From: Haemophilus haemolyticus
GTDB taxonomy: Bacteria; Pseudomonadota; Gammaproteobacteria; Enterobacterales; Pasteurellaceae
Reading direction: 5' to 3'
Assembly: GCF_001679045.1 (NCBI RefSeq)
Contig: NZ_LYCK01000001.1
Span: forward strand, 389,162 to 453,161
DNA: 64,000 nt
Shown: positions 38,306-47,783 of the stretch, piece after piece
Layout: each line of letters begins with the position of its first letter
Numbering within the stretch: position 1 is the first letter of the stretch
Position numbers and translations under genes: made by a program
Notes under the pieces: generated by a model
What the model was told of the DNA's origin: nothing
Seen by the model: only the letters and a program-made list of their open reading frames with translations
Databases searched by the model: none

Positions 38306-40486
38306 CTACCGCACTTTTTCCAGTTTTGCCAAATGTGCAATGAGCCATTTAATGCCTTGCGCTTGGAAGGCAATTTGGAGGCGAGTATTGTTATCTGAGC
38401 CTTCAACATTAATGACGGTGCCAAAACCGAATTTTTCATGTTTGACTTTTTGACCCATTTTCCATTCATTTTCGACCGCACAGGTATTCGACAATGAACC
38501 GATTTTTGCTAGATTCATCGCGCGCGTGACAGTTCCTCGTAAACGAATTTCTTGGATACATTCTTTCGGTAATTCGGCGATAAACCGTGATGGCAAATGG
38601 CGTTCTTCTTTTGCATATAACCGACGGCTTTCCGCATAAGAGATGGTCAGTTTTTTCTTCGCGCGAGTAATGCCGACATAAGCTAAACGACGTTCTTCCT
38701 CTAAACGTCCAGGTTCTTCAAAAGAACGGAAACTTGGGAATAACCCTTCTTCTACGCCAACCATAAATACACGCGGAAATTCTAAGCCTTTAGCGGAGTG
38801 TAATGTCATCATTTCTACACAAGATTGATGTGGAGAGGCTTGTTCTTCACCTGCTTCTAAAGAGGCATGAGTTAAAAAGGCGGTGAGTTCCGTCATATCT
38901 TCTACATCATCAGGTTTGATGAATTCACGGGTTGCGGTAACTAATTCTTCCAAATTTTCAATCCGCACTTCGCCTTTTTCACCTTTTTCTTGTTTATACA
39001 TTTCATATAAACCCGAATGTTTAATCACAAAATCAGTTTGTGCGAAAAGCGGCATTTCTGCGGTATCAAGTTGTAGTGAATTAATTAATTCCTGGAAACG
39101 CAATAATGCTGTTGAGGCTCGTCCAGCCAACATATTTTCTTGTGTTGCAACTTGTACAGCTTGCCATAAGGTAATTTGGCGTTCGCGTGTTAAGTTACGC
39201 AATATATCTAAAGTGCGGTCGCCAATGCCACGGGTTGGTGTATTAATTACACGCTCAAAAGCTGCATCATCTTGACGATTATTAATCAAACGAAGATAGG
39301 CCAAAGCATCTTTAATTTCTTGCCGTTCGAAGAAACGCATACCACCATAAATACGATATGGAATTTGACAACGAATTAAGGCTTCTTCAATAACACGTGA
39401 TTGGCTATTACTACGATAAAGTACAGCGCAATCATCAAGTTTTCCTCCATGTTCTACCCAATCCTGAATTTGTGAGGCAACAAATTTTGCTTCGTCCAAT
39501 TCATTAAAGGCAGCATAGATGCCCACAGGATCTCCTTTTTCCCCCTCTGTCCATAAATTTTTACCAAGACGATCACTATTGTTTGCAATTAATTCATTTG
39601 CGCTGTTTAAGATATTGGCGGTAGAACGATAGTTTTGTTCAAGGCGAATTGTTTCAGCTTTAAAATCTTTTAAGAATTTCTGGATATTTTCGATTTGTGC
39701 ACCACGCCAGCCATAAATAGATTGATCATCATCGCCGACGATCATGACTTTGCCAGTTTCTCCCGCGAGAATTTTGATCCATTTATATTGAATTTTATTG
39801 GTATCTTGAAACTCATCCACCAAAATATGCTGAAAACGTTGTTGATAACGTTGCAAAATTAATGGTTTTTTCTCAAATAATTCATAGGCCCGAATTAATA
39901 ATTCAGCAAAATCGACCAATCCTGCGCGATCGCAGGTGTCTTGATAGATCTTATAAATTTTAATCCATTCACGCTCTTGACGATCATTAAAATCTTCAAT
40001 GTCGTTTGGTCGCAAGCCTTCATCTTTTTTGTTATTGATGTACCAACAAGCCTGTTTGGGGGGAAAGGCTTTTTCATCAAAATTATGTAATTTTAATAAC
40101 CGTTTAATTAAACGAAGTTGATCTTCTGAATCCAGAATTTGGAAATCTTGTGGCAATCCTACATCTAAATGATGAGCTCGCAATAAACGATGGGCAATGC
40201 TGTGGAAGGTGCCAATCCACATACCAAATAATTGATGTTGTGCGTGTTTGGAAAGGGTAGCTTGAATACGATGACGCATTTCTGCTGCTGCTTTATTGGT
40301 AAACGTTACTGCCATAATGCTGCCTTCAGAAATATTTTCTACCGCAATTAACCAAGCAATACGGTGCGTCAATACACGCGTTTTGCCCGAGCCTGCACCA
40401 GCTAGCACTAAGTGATTACCAAGGGGGGCTGCTACGGCTTCGCGTTGTTTATCGTTAAGTCCGTCAAGTAATTCAGAAATATCCAT
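38306..40486 (-). CDS. uvrD: DNA helicase II UvrD
   Basis: UvrD is the 3'-5' helicase that removes the cut oligonucleotide in nucleotide excision repair and unwinds in mismatch repair. The 726-aa product has Walker A AGAGSGKT (29-36), motif II VDEFQDTN, GDDDQSIYGWRGA, motif V VMTLHSAKGLEFPRV and motif VI LAYVGITRAKKKL. The C-terminal region has the Tudor-like fold KHEKFGFGTVI that binds RNA polymerase. An uptake signal lies inside its 3' end. Confidence 0.98.
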   Translation of the reverse strand: MDISELLDGLNDKQREAVAAPLGNHLVLAGAGSGKTRVLTHRIAWLIAVENISEGSIMAVTFTNKAAAEMRHRIQATLSKHAQHQLFGMWIGTFHSIAHRLLRAHHLDVGLPQDFQILDSEDQLRLIKRLLKLHNFDEKAFPPKQACWYINNKKDEGLRPNDIEDFNDRQEREWIKIYKIYQDTCDRAGLVDFAELLIRAYELFEKKPLILQRYQQRFQHILVDEFQDTNKIQYKWIKILAGETGKVMIVGDDDQSIYGWRGAQIENIQKFLKDFKAETIRLEQNYRSTANILNSANELIANNSDRLGKNLWTEGEKGDPVGIYAAFNELDEAKFVASQIQDWVEHGGKLDDCAVLYRSNSQSRVIEEALIRCQIPYRIYGGMRFFERQEIKDALAYLRLINNRQDDAAFERVINTPTRGIGDRTLDILRNLTRERQITLWQAVQVATQENMLAGRASTALLRFQELINSLQLDTAEMPLFAQTDFVIKHSGLYEMYKQEKGEKGEVRIENLEELVTATREFIKPDDVEDMTELTAFLTHASLEAGEEQASPHQSCVEMMTLHSAKGLEFPRVFMVGVEEGLFPSFRSFEEPGRLEEERRLAYVGITRAKKKLTISYAESRRLYAKEERHLPSRFIAELPKECIQEIRLRGTVTRAMNLAKIGSLSNTCAVENEWKMGQKVKHEKFGFGTVINVEGSDNNTRLQIAFQAQGIKWLIAHLAKLEKVR

Positions 40487-40573
40487 GATGAAATTTTTAT
40501 CTGTTCAAATTTACAGGAATTATAAGTCTAATTTTTTGATATCACAATCAAGAAAATCATAAACTTATCCGAC

Positions 40574-40602
40574 TTTACAAAAATAGTATTACAACTTATA
40601 TT
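40574..40602 (+). promoter_or_regulatory. Promoter of the TPP-riboswitch gene
   Basis: TTTACA (40574-40579) and TATATT (40597-40602) with a 17-base spacer put the start at about 40609, exactly at the first stem of the riboswitch. Confidence 0.72.
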
Positions 40603-40609
40603 GATTCGC

Positions 40610-40686
40610 GGTTAGTCGGGGTGCGGACATCGCTGAGAAAATACCCGTGAACCTGAAACAGTTAGCACTGGCGTAGGAAACTAATC
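40610..40686 (+). promoter_or_regulatory. TPP (thiamine pyrophosphate) riboswitch, THI box
   Basis: The aptamer signature is complete: GGGGTGC, GCTGAGA, ATACCCGTGAACCTGA and the 3' part ending GGCGTAGGAAA. Stem P1 is GGTTAG (40610-40615) with CTAATC (40681-40686). The expected platform follows: TCCTTA (40692-40697) can pair with the ribosome binding region TAAGGA (40732-40737), and CTTACTT (40706-40712) with AAGTAAG (40729-40735). There is no T run, so control is probably on translation initiation. Confidence 0.95.
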
Positions 40687-40743
40687 TCTCCTCCTTAAGG
40701 GCTGACTTACTTTTTTCTGTATTCATATAAGTAAGGATGTATC

Positions 40744-41805
40744 ATGGCACTCTCTTTTTCTTTAAAAAATTCTTTTAAATTGACCGCACTTTCCGGAGTG
40801 CTTGGTTGCGGCTTATTAGGATTAAGTTTATCAACCCCAGCTCAAGCAGAAGGCAAATTAGTGCTTTATTGCAGCGTCCAAAACACGACTTGTGAAAAAG
40901 TCGCTCACGCTTTTAGCAAAAAATATAATGTGGACACTCAGTTTGTGCGTAATAGCACTGGGACTGTATTAGGCAAAATCAAAGCCGAAAAAGAAAATCC
41001 ACAAGCAGATGTGTGGTATGGCGGTACATTGGAACCGCACTTTCAGGCTAGAGATGCAGGTTTGTTAGAAACTTATCGTTCACCTCTGCAAAAAGAAATT
41101 ATGCCTCAATTCAAAAAGCTCACAGAACAACGTGGCGATACCACGTCGATTATTTATCTTATGGAGCTTGGCATTGGGATGAACGAAAAACTGCTAGCTG
41201 AAAAAAATATCGCGAAACCTCAATGTTATGCTGATTTATTAAAACCAGAATTTAAAGGGTTAATTCAATATCCAGATCCTCGAGTATCGGGCACAGGCTA
41301 CACGATTCTTACAACTTTAATTGAAATTATGGGCGAAGATAGAGCCTTTGCTTATTTGAAAGAACTTGATAAAAACATTGCACAATACACGAAAACTGGA
41401 TTAGCAACGGCTAATATTTCTACGGGGGCAGCCGCGGTTGATATTGGTTTTATGCATACTTATGTGCGTGAAAAGGATAAAGGCGCACCGGTTATTGGTG
41501 CTTTACCTTGCGAAGGCACAGGCTATACGTTAGGGGCGGTCAGTATCATTAAAAATGGACGCAATTTAGATAATGCTAAACGCTTTGTTGATTTTGTGCT
41601 TTCTGCAGAAGCCCAAGAAATTCCTTGGCGTGAGGCGGATTCTTACCAACTGCCAACAAATATTCATGCCAAAGCGCATCCACATCTTTCAGATCCTGCG
41701 AAACTTAAATTGATTGATATTGATTTCATCAAATTTGGTTCGGATCAAGAGGCGAAACGATTAATAGAACGCTGGGTTGAAAATGTGAAGGAAAGAAAAG
41801 AGTAA
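40744..41805 (+). CDS. AfuA-type periplasmic binding protein under TPP control
   Basis: A 353-aa ABC transporter binding protein of the AfuA/FbpA group. It has a long signal peptide (1-35, ending TPAQA). The body has VLYCSVQNTTCEKVAHAFSKK and GTVLGKIKAEKENPQADVWYGG, which match AfuA, shown in Actinobacillus to bind sugar phosphates. The HitA-like tyrosine pair for iron is not evident. No permease or ATPase gene is next to it; htpG follows after a terminator. The TPP riboswitch upstream suggests that its ligand is a thiamine compound or precursor, possibly phosphorylated. The product name 'iron' would be unsafe. Confidence 0.9.
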   Translation: MALSFSLKNSFKLTALSGVLGCGLLGLSLSTPAQAEGKLVLYCSVQNTTCEKVAHAFSKKYNVDTQFVRNSTGTVLGKIKAEKENPQADVWYGGTLEPHFQARDAGLLETYRSPLQKEIMPQFKKLTEQRGDTTSIIYLMELGIGMNEKLLAEKNIAKPQCYADLLKPEFKGLIQYPDPRVSGTGYTILTTLIEIMGEDRAFAYLKELDKNIAQYTKTGLATANISTGAAAVDIGFMHTYVREKDKGAPVIGALPCEGTGYTLGAVSIIKNGRNLDNAKRFVDFVLSAEAQEIPWREADSYQLPTNIHAKAHPHLSDPAKLKLIDIDFIKFGSDQEAKRLIERWVENVKERKE

Positions 41806-41822
41806 TTGATGTTAGCCTGATA

Positions 41823-41852
41823 AAAGTGCGGTGAAAATTCACCGCACTTTGC
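41823..41852 (+). terminator. Uptake-signal terminator after the AfuA-type gene
   Basis: AAAGTGCGGTGAA (41823-41835) and TTCACCGCACTTT (41838-41850) form a perfect 13-bp inverted repeat, followed by GCTTTTC. It separates the gene from htpG. Confidence 0.8.
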
Positions 41853-41925
41853 TTTTCCCCTTGAAATCTTTCTTTTTATTCTTATATTTGTGACGTTCAA
41901 TTTTTATCTTTATGAAGGAAAAATT

Positions 41926-43806
41926 ATGTCACAAAATCAAGAAACTCGCGGATTTCAATCTGAAGTCAAACAACTTCTCCAATTAATGATTCATTCTTTG
42001 TATTCCAACAAAGAAATTTTCTTACGTGAATTAATTTCTAATGCCTCTGATGCAGCAGATAAATTACGCTTTAAAGCACTTTCCAACCCTGCTTTATATG
42101 AAGGTGATGGCGACTTGCGTGTGCGCGTGAGCTTTGATGCGGATAAGGGAACAATCACAATTAGCGATAACGGCATTGGTATGACTCGGGAGCAAGTCAT
42201 CGATCATTTGGGGACGATTGCAAAATCAGGAACAAAAGAATTTTTAACCGCACTTGGCCAAGATCAAGCAAAAAACAGCCAACTTATTGGGCAATTTGGT
42301 GTGGGTTTTTATTCAGCTTTTATTGTGGCAGATAAAGTGACTGTAAAAACCAGAGCAGCTGGTGAAGATGCGGATAAAGCGGTACTTTGGGAATCTGCCG
42401 GCGAAGGCGAATATTCTGTGGCGGATATTGAGAAAAAATCCCGTGGCACAGATGTGATTTTACATTTACGCGAAGATGAAAAAGAATTTTTAAACGAATG
42501 GCGTTTGCGTGAAATTATCGGTAAATATTCTGACCATATTGGCTTGCCAGTGGAAATGCTGACGAAAGAATACGATGATGAAGGCAAAGAGTGCGGTGAA
42601 AAATGGGAGAAAATTAATAAATCCGATGCGCTTTGGACGCGTTCTAAAAATGATGTGTCTGATGAGGAATACAAAGAGTTTTACAAACACTTAAGCCATG
42701 ATTTTGCTGATCCTGTCACTTGGGCACATAATAAAGTTGAAGGAAATCAAGCATATACTAGTTTGCTTTATGTGCCAGCTAAAGCACCTTGGGATTTATT
42801 TAATCGCGAACATAAACACGGCTTAAAACTTTATGTTCAACGCGTATTTATTATGGATGATGCTGAGCAATTTATGCCGAATTATCTACGTTTTATGCGT
42901 GGTTTAATCGATAGCAATGACTTGCCATTAAATGTATCTCGTGAAATTTTACAAGATAACAAAATTACTGCGGCATTGCGCAAAGCATTAACTAAGCGTT
43001 CATTACAAATGCTAGAAAAATTAGCAAAAGATGATGCAGAAAAATATCTTCAATTCTGGAAAGAGTTTGGTTTGGTCTTGAAAGAAGGCCCAGTAGAAGA
43101 TTTTGCTAACAAAGAAACTATCGCGAAGTTATTACGTTTTTCTTCAACACATAATGATAGCAGCGAGCAAACTGTCTCTTTAGAAGATTACATCTCGCGT
43201 ATGAAAGAGGGGCAAAAAGCTATCTATTACATTACAGCGGATAGTTATGTTGCAGCGAAAAATAGCCCACACTTGGAATTATTCAATAAAAAAGGCATTG
43301 AGGTTTTGTTGCTTTCCGATCGCATTGATGAATGGATGTTAAGCTATTTAACTGAATTCGACGGTAAACCATTACAAAGTATCACAAAAGCAGATTTGGA
43401 TTTAGGCGATTTAGCCGATAAAGAATCTGAAACACAAAAACAACAAGATGAAGCCTTTGGTAGTTTTATTGAGCGTGTGAAAAACTTGCTTGGTGAACGG
43501 GTAAAAACGGTGCGTTTAACCCACAATTTAACAGATACACCAGCGGTGGTTTCTACGGATAATGATCAAATGACGACGCAAATGGCGAAATTGTTTGCAG
43601 CTGCAGGGCAACCTGTACCAGAAGTAAAATACACTTTTGAACTTAATCCAGAACACCATTTAGTGAAAAAAGTGGCTGATATTGCCGATGAAACTGACTT
43701 TGCTGATTGGGTGGAATTGTTACTTGAACAAGCTATGTTAGCAGAGCGTGGCTCTTTAGAAAATCCAGCTGCGTTTATTAAGCGCATAAATAAATTATTA
43801 GGCTAA
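41926..43806 (+). CDS. htpG: Chaperone HtpG (Hsp90)
   Basis: HtpG is the bacterial Hsp90 ATPase, which helps fold client proteins with DnaK. The 626-aa product has GHKL-type ATP motifs [30 protein letters not shown] and [11 protein letters not shown], then the middle and C-terminal dimer domains. I chose the ATG at 41926, which has AAGGAAA ahead and begins the conserved [13 protein letters not shown]; a start 36 bases earlier is open but unsupported. No sigma-32 promoter was identified with confidence. Confidence 0.98.
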   Translation: MSQNQETRGFQSEVKQLLQLMIHSLYSNKEIFLRELISNASDAADKLRFKALSNPALYEGDGDLRVRVSFDADKGTITISDNGIGMTREQVIDHLGTIAKSGTKEFLTALGQDQAKNSQLIGQFGVGFYSAFIVADKVTVKTRAAGEDADKAVLWESAGEGEYSVADIEKKSRGTDVILHLREDEKEFLNEWRLREIIGKYSDHIGLPVEMLTKEYDDEGKECGEKWEKINKSDALWTRSKNDVSDEEYKEFYKHLSHDFADPVTWAHNKVEGNQAYTSLLYVPAKAPWDLFNREHKHGLKLYVQRVFIMDDAEQFMPNYLRFMRGLIDSNDLPLNVSREILQDNKITAALRKALTKRSLQMLEKLAKDDAEKYLQFWKEFGLVLKEGPVEDFANKETIAKLLRFSSTHNDSSEQTVSLEDYISRMKEGQKAIYYITADSYVAAKNSPHLELFNKKGIEVLLLSDRIDEWMLSYLTEFDGKPLQSITKADLDLGDLADKESETQKQQDEAFGSFIERVKNLLGERVKTVRLTHNLTDTPAVVSTDNDQMTTQMAKLFAAAGQPVPEVKYTFELNPEHHLVKKVADIADETDFADWVELLLEQAMLAERGSLENPAAFIKRINKLLG

Positions 43807-43813
43807 CTAAAAA

Positions 43814-43844
43814 TAAATAAGCCCGATTTAATCGGGCTTATTTA
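43814..43844. terminator. Bidirectional terminator between htpG and the toxin-like gene
   Basis: TAAATAAGCCCGAT (43814-43827) and ATCGGGCTTATTTA (43831-43844) form a perfect 14-bp stem. The right arm overlaps the 3' end of the convergent gene. Confidence 0.88.
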
Positions 43845-44200
43845 TTGGGATAGTATTTAGGATAATCCTCAATCCATTTTTTCATTGTTTTTTGTTGCTT
43901 GAGTGTATTCGCAAAATTAAATGTTTTTCGTTTATTATTAAATTTAGCACCTAAAATAATGACTTTTCTTTCGTCTTCGGCCACTTCATATAAAAAATAG
44001 ATATTATTTATTGTAATGTATTTATAGCCTGTCTTTCCCCAGAATGGTCTAAGTTGCGGGATATTCGTTAAAATCATTTTTAGTTTATCAAGATCATCTT
44101 GAGTTAGATAAGTCACGATAAATCGTTTTAGAAGATCTTTTTCAAGGCAATCGCCTGATGTTTCAGCAATATAAACATCGTATGTTGGCAGCATAATCAA
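43838..44200 (-). CDS. RelE/HigB-like putative toxin, unrecognised family
   Basis: I do not recognise a named family. The product is 120 aa from a TTG at 44200 or 118 aa from an ATG at 44194. It is basic. The middle (GYKYITINNIYFLYEVAEDERKVIILGAKFNNKR) has the strand pattern and following basic residues seen in RelE-fold ribonuclease toxins. It starts 2 bases after a 55-aa gene on the same strand, the antitoxin-toxin order. Both ends are flanked by core genes, htpG and arsC. The toxin role is inferred from fold-like pattern and layout only. Confidence 0.55.
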   Translation of the reverse strand: MIMLPTYDVYIAETSGDCLEKDLLKRFIVTYLTQDDLDKLKMILTNIPQLRPFWGKTGYKYITINNIYFLYEVAEDERKVIILGAKFNNKRKTFNFANTLKQQKTMKKWIEDYPKYYPNK

Positions 44201-44202
44201 CT

Positions 44203-44370
44203 CTATTTTTTAAAATCGAATGGCTCAATTTTATGATTTAAAATAGCTTGCCAAGCTTCCGAACTTGCTTTTGCAGCTAATTGTCGTTCTTCCAAACTAA
44301 AAGCGTATTCTTCCTTGTCTTTTTTTTGTGTTTTGAGTAAATCAGAAATTTGTTCAAAAGTGAGTTCCAT
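44203..44370 (-). CDS. Small gene ahead of the toxin-like gene, putative antitoxin
   Basis: A 55-aa reading frame (MELTFEQISDLLKTQKKD... ending HKIEPFDFKK) that I translated by hand. It has an AAGGAG-type ribosome binding site just upstream (44373-44378 on the minus strand, read as AAGGAGTCTC). It is charged and predicted to be largely helical. The stop is 2 bases before the next gene, so the two are co-translated. The size, charge and position suggest an antitoxin, but no DNA-binding motif stands out. The promoter must lie in the 133-base gap shared with arsC. Confidence 0.6.
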   Translation of the reverse strand: MELTFEQISDLLKTQKKDKEEYAFSLEERQLAAKASSEAWQAILNHKIEPFDFKK

Positions 44371-44503
44371 TTGAGACTCCTTACTGTGAATATTGACAAT
44401 ATTATGCCTGACTAAGCGACTTTTTTCATCTGTTTTTTCATCGAATTATTGCTCGTTTTTCAGGTATAATGCTGCAATTAAATGGCGAGAAAGAGAGAAA
44501 AAT

Positions 44504-44848
44504 ATGATTACAGTTTACGGCATTAAAAATTGCGATACAGTGAAGAAAGCGTTGAAATGGCTTGCGGATCACAATATTGAACACAAACTTCACGACTACC
44601 GTGTTGATGGTTTAGATTTGAACTTTTTAACCCAAGCTGAAGCTCAATTTGGCTGGGATGTATTGGTGAATAAACGCAGTACAACTTGGCGTAATTTGGA
44701 TGAACAAGTTAAAAATTCCCTTAATAAAACCACCGCACTTTCCGTGTTGGCAGAGAATCCAACCTTGATTAAACGACCAATTATTTTACAAGATGGAAAG
44801 GCATTAATTGGATTTAACGAGAAGGAATATCAGGCTGCTTTTGCTTAA
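44504..44848 (+). CDS. ArsC/Spx-family thioredoxin-fold protein (YffB type)
   Basis: The 114-aa product is an ArsC-like protein of the YffB type, with the conserved GIKNCDTVKKALKWL (cysteine 10) and RPIILQDGKALIGF. The YffB group lacks proven arsenate reductase activity. I chose the ATG at 44504, which has GAGAGA ahead; a start 111 bases upstream is not supported. It precedes dapE by 27 bases, the same pair as yffB-dapE in E. coli. Confidence 0.93.
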   Translation: MITVYGIKNCDTVKKALKWLADHNIEHKLHDYRVDGLDLNFLTQAEAQFGWDVLVNKRSTTWRNLDEQVKNSLNKTTALSVLAENPTLIKRPIILQDGKALIGFNEKEYQAAFA

Positions 44849-44875
44849 AGTGCGGTTATTTTCTTAGGAGTTTTT

Positions 44876-46009
44876 ATGAAAGAAAAAGTGGTTTCGTTAG
44901 CGCAAGATTTAATTCGTCGCTCGTCTATTAGCCCGAATGATGAGGGCTGTCAGCAAATTATTGTAGAACGTTTAGAAAAGTTAGGTTTTCAAATTGAATG
45001 GATGCCTTTTAATGATACGTTGAATTTATGGGCAAAACACGGAACGGGTGAGCCAGTTATTGCTTTCGCTGGACATACGGATGTTGTGCCTACTGGCGAT
45101 GAAAATCAGTGGTCGTTTCCGCCGTTTTCTGCTGATATTATTGATGGCATGCTTTATGGCCGTGGTGCGGCGGATATGAAAGGCTCCCTTGCAGCAATGA
45201 TTGTGGCAGCAGAAGAATATGTAAAAGCAAATCCCACTCATAAAGGTACAATTGCATTATTGATTACGTCTGATGAAGAGGCCGCCGCAAAAGATGGTAC
45301 TGTGCGTGTGGTTGAGACTTTAATGGCGCGTGATGAAAAAATTACTTATTGTATGGTTGGCGAGCCATCGAGTGCTAAAAACTTAGGCGATGTTGTCAAA
45401 AATGGTCGCCGTGGCTCAATTACAGGAAACCTTTATATTCAGGGGATTCAAGGGCACGTGGCATATCCGCATTTAGCCGAAAACCCAATTCATAAAGCAG
45501 CCCCATTTTTGCAAGAATTGACGACCTATCAATGGGATGAGGGTAATGAGTTTTTCCCTCCAACAAGCCTACAAATTGCTAATATTCACGCAGGTACGGG
45601 AAGTAATAATGTGATTCCAGGCGAGTTATATATTCAGTTCAATTTGCGTTATTGCACAGAAGTCACGGATGAAATCATCAAGCAAAAAGTGGCTGAAATG
45701 CTAGCAAAACACAATTTGAAATATCGTATTGAATGGAATTTATCAGGTAAGCCGTTTTTAACAAAACCGGGTAAATTATTAGATTCGATAACCTCCGCTA
45801 TTGAGGAAATCACAGGCATAACGCCAAAGGCCGAAACAGGTGGTGGCACGTCAGACGGTCGTTTTATTGCATTGATGGGCGCAGAAGTAGTGGAATTTGG
45901 TCCACTTAACGCAACAATTCATAAAGTAAATGAATGCGTCAGTGTAGAAGATCTTGGCAAGTGCGGTGAGATTTATTACAAAATGTTAGTGAATTTATTG
46001 GATAGCTAA
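44876..46009 (+). CDS. dapE: Succinyl-diaminopimelate desuccinylase DapE
   Basis: DapE is a di-zinc peptidase-like enzyme of lysine and meso-diaminopimelate synthesis. The 377-aa product has the metal and catalytic residues H67 and D69 (AGHTDVVP), D100 (GRGAADMKG), E134 and E135 (TSDEEAAA) and a C-terminal histidine in NATIHKVNE. The H. influenzae enzyme is a well-studied representative. It precedes the M15 peptidase by 1 base. Confidence 0.98.
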   Translation: MKEKVVSLAQDLIRRSSISPNDEGCQQIIVERLEKLGFQIEWMPFNDTLNLWAKHGTGEPVIAFAGHTDVVPTGDENQWSFPPFSADIIDGMLYGRGAADMKGSLAAMIVAAEEYVKANPTHKGTIALLITSDEEAAAKDGTVRVVETLMARDEKITYCMVGEPSSAKNLGDVVKNGRRGSITGNLYIQGIQGHVAYPHLAENPIHKAAPFLQELTTYQWDEGNEFFPPTSLQIANIHAGTGSNNVIPGELYIQFNLRYCTEVTDEIIKQKVAEMLAKHNLKYRIEWNLSGKPFLTKPGKLLDSITSAIEEITGITPKAETGGGTSDGRFIALMGAEVVEFGPLNATIHKVNECVSVEDLGKCGEIYYKMLVNLLDS

Positions 46010-46010
46010 A

Positions 46011-46691
46011 ATGAAATTAACCCCAGAAATGCTTACAGGAAAGTCCCGTGAGCATTTAGTCAATTTACCCACAACTCATTCATCCAATCATTTTTTGCAA
46101 ACACAAGCGGTGAGCGCATTTCAAGGGTTGCAACAAAGTGCGGCAAAAAATGGCTTTAATTTACAGCCAGCGAGCAGTTTTCGTGATTTTGAACGCCAAC
46201 AGCTTATTTGGAACAGCAAATTTAAGGGCGAGAGAAAAGTCCATGATGATACAGGAAAGGCATTAGATTTGAACCAATTAGATGACTGGCAAAAATGTCA
46301 GGCGATTTTACGTTGGTCTGCATTGCCAGGGGCTAGCCGTCATCATTGGGGAACGGAAGTGGATATTTTCGATCCTGATCTTTTGCCACAAGGTCAATCT
46401 TTACAACTGGAGCCTTGGGAATATGAAAAAGGCGGCTATTTCTTTGAATTGAGTGAATTTCTTACCGAAAATTTACCGCACTTTGATTTTGCTTTGCCTT
46501 TTATGAGTATGCAGTCCAATAAGAAAGTGGGGCGGGAGCCTTGGCATATCAGCTATTTGCCGTTAGCTGAATTGGCAAGCCAGCAATTTTCTCCAGACAT
46601 TTTGCAACAGGCATGGAAAGGGGAAAATATTTTAGGGGCAGACTGTTTAATATCAAATCTTGAACAAATTTTTTCTGAATATATTGTTTAA
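46011..46691 (+). CDS. M15 family D-Ala-D-Ala carboxypeptidase-like protein
   Basis: The 226-aa product has the M15B (VanY/LdcB) zinc motif set: SSFRDFERQ (near 56-63), H112 and D118 in RHHWGTEVDIFD, and H180 in EPWHISY. These enzymes trim peptidoglycan stem peptides. No signal peptide is evident at the N terminus, which is odd for a cell wall enzyme; it may act on recycled cytosolic peptides like LdcA. It is coupled to dapE by a 1-base gap. Confidence 0.88.
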   Translation: MKLTPEMLTGKSREHLVNLPTTHSSNHFLQTQAVSAFQGLQQSAAKNGFNLQPASSFRDFERQQLIWNSKFKGERKVHDDTGKALDLNQLDDWQKCQAILRWSALPGASRHHWGTEVDIFDPDLLPQGQSLQLEPWEYEKGGYFFELSEFLTENLPHFDFALPFMSMQSNKKVGREPWHISYLPLAELASQQFSPDILQQAWKGENILGADCLISNLEQIFSEYIV

Positions 46692-46693
46692 AA

Positions 46694-46726
46694 ATAAAGC
46701 CTTATCGTGAAGATAAGGCTTTATTC
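46694..46726. terminator. Terminator between convergent M15 peptidase and hitC
   Basis: AATAAAGCCTTATC and GATAAGGCTTTATT form a 14-bp stem with a short loop, bidirectional. Confidence 0.88.
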
Positions 46727-47782
46727 TTAGGCGTAAAAAAGCCCTTTTCCATGCAAATAAATTGGTAGCTCATCGCCAATAGATAAATCAGGGGAAATGA
46801 TGTTCTCAATCCATATTGCGTAGCCATTAATTTCAATTTGAATAGTGGTAATTTTCCCTTTAAATTCGATTTGTTTTACTTGCCCTTTGAAAAGTGAGGT
46901 TGGATTTTCCGATGTTTTAAACAGGCTAAATTGTTCTGGACGAAGCAAAATCTTACCTTGTTTCTGAGTGATTGATTTATTTTTTACAGGAATATTACCT
47001 AATTGGCATTGAACTGTGTTTTCATCAATCAGATTCGCCGATAGCACGATGTTGTCACCAATAAAACTTGCGGTTTCAATATGATTTGGCGACCAATAAA
47101 GTGTACGAGGTGTGTCGATTTGTAAAATTTTACCTTGTTGGATAACCGCAATTTTATCTGCATAACGCAATGCTTCATCACGATCATGGGTGACGAAAAT
47201 CGCTGATGCACCGCTTTGACGTAGTGCTTTCAGCATATCATGACGAATTTGCTGGCGAAGATGTTCATCTAAGGCACTAAAAGGTTCGTCTAATAAAATT
47301 AGTTCGGGATTTGGTGCTAGTGCTCGAGCAAGAGCCACACGTTGTTGTTGACCGCCTGAGAGTTGGTGAGGAAAACGTTCCGCCAGTTCACTAATTCCAG
47401 TGAGTTGCATTGCCTGCTCAATCCGCATTTTCTCCTCATCCGTTTTCCCTTTGCCATTCCCTAGCCCGTAAGCAATGTTGCGATAGACATTTAAGTGAGG
47501 AAATAGTACGCCTTCTTGCACCACATAACCTAGATGGCGCTGTTGCGTTGGCACATTCCCATTCTCACCAAAAATTAACCGCTCTTTTAGCCAAATTTCG
47601 CCCGTATTAGGTTGTTCAAATCCAGCAATTGCGCGTAATAACGTTGTTTTTCCACAACCAGAAGCACCAAGCAAAAAGAGGATTTCACCTCGTTGTAAGG
47701 TAAAGGAAATATCGTGAAGAACTTGTTGTTCATTAAAAAATTTATTGAGATTTTTAACGGTTAATAACGGATTATTTATCAT
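46727..47782 (-). CDS. hitC: Ferric iron ABC transporter ATPase HitC (FbpC)
   Basis: The ATPase of the HitABC ferric iron importer. The 351-aa product has Walker A GASGCGKTT, signature [15 protein letters not shown], Walker B LILLDEPFSALD and a C-terminal regulatory OB domain. I chose the ATG at 47782 (MINNPLLTV), 1 base after the hitB stop; an in-frame ATG at 47797 would overlap hitB by 14 bases. It is the last gene of hitABC. Confidence 0.95.
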   Translation of the reverse strand: MINNPLLTVKNLNKFFNEQQVLHDISFTLQRGEILFLLGASGCGKTTLLRAIAGFEQPNTGEIWLKERLIFGENGNVPTQQRHLGYVVQEGVLFPHLNVYRNIAYGLGNGKGKTDEEKMRIEQAMQLTGISELAERFPHQLSGGQQQRVALARALAPNPELILLDEPFSALDEHLRQQIRHDMLKALRQSGASAIFVTHDRDEALRYADKIAVIQQGKILQIDTPRTLYWSPNHIETASFIGDNIVLSANLIDENTVQCQLGNIPVKNKSITQKQGKILLRPEQFSLFKTSENPTSLFKGQVKQIEFKGKITTIQIEINGYAIWIENIISPDLSIGDELPIYLHGKGLFYA

Positions 47783-47783
47783 T

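Noticed and set aside
40744..41805. Naming the TPP-controlled gene thiB (thiamine-binding protein)
   Set aside because: The sequence is closer to AfuA than to ThiB, and no thiP or thiQ follows; the riboswitch alone does not justify the name.
41890..41925. An upstream start for HtpG at 41890
   Set aside because: The extra 12 residues are not seen in the family and the ATG at 41926 has the strong AAGGAAA site.
43814..43844. The long palindrome near htpG as a mobile element end
   Set aside because: It is a plain bidirectional terminator between two convergent genes; there are no direct repeats or transposase.
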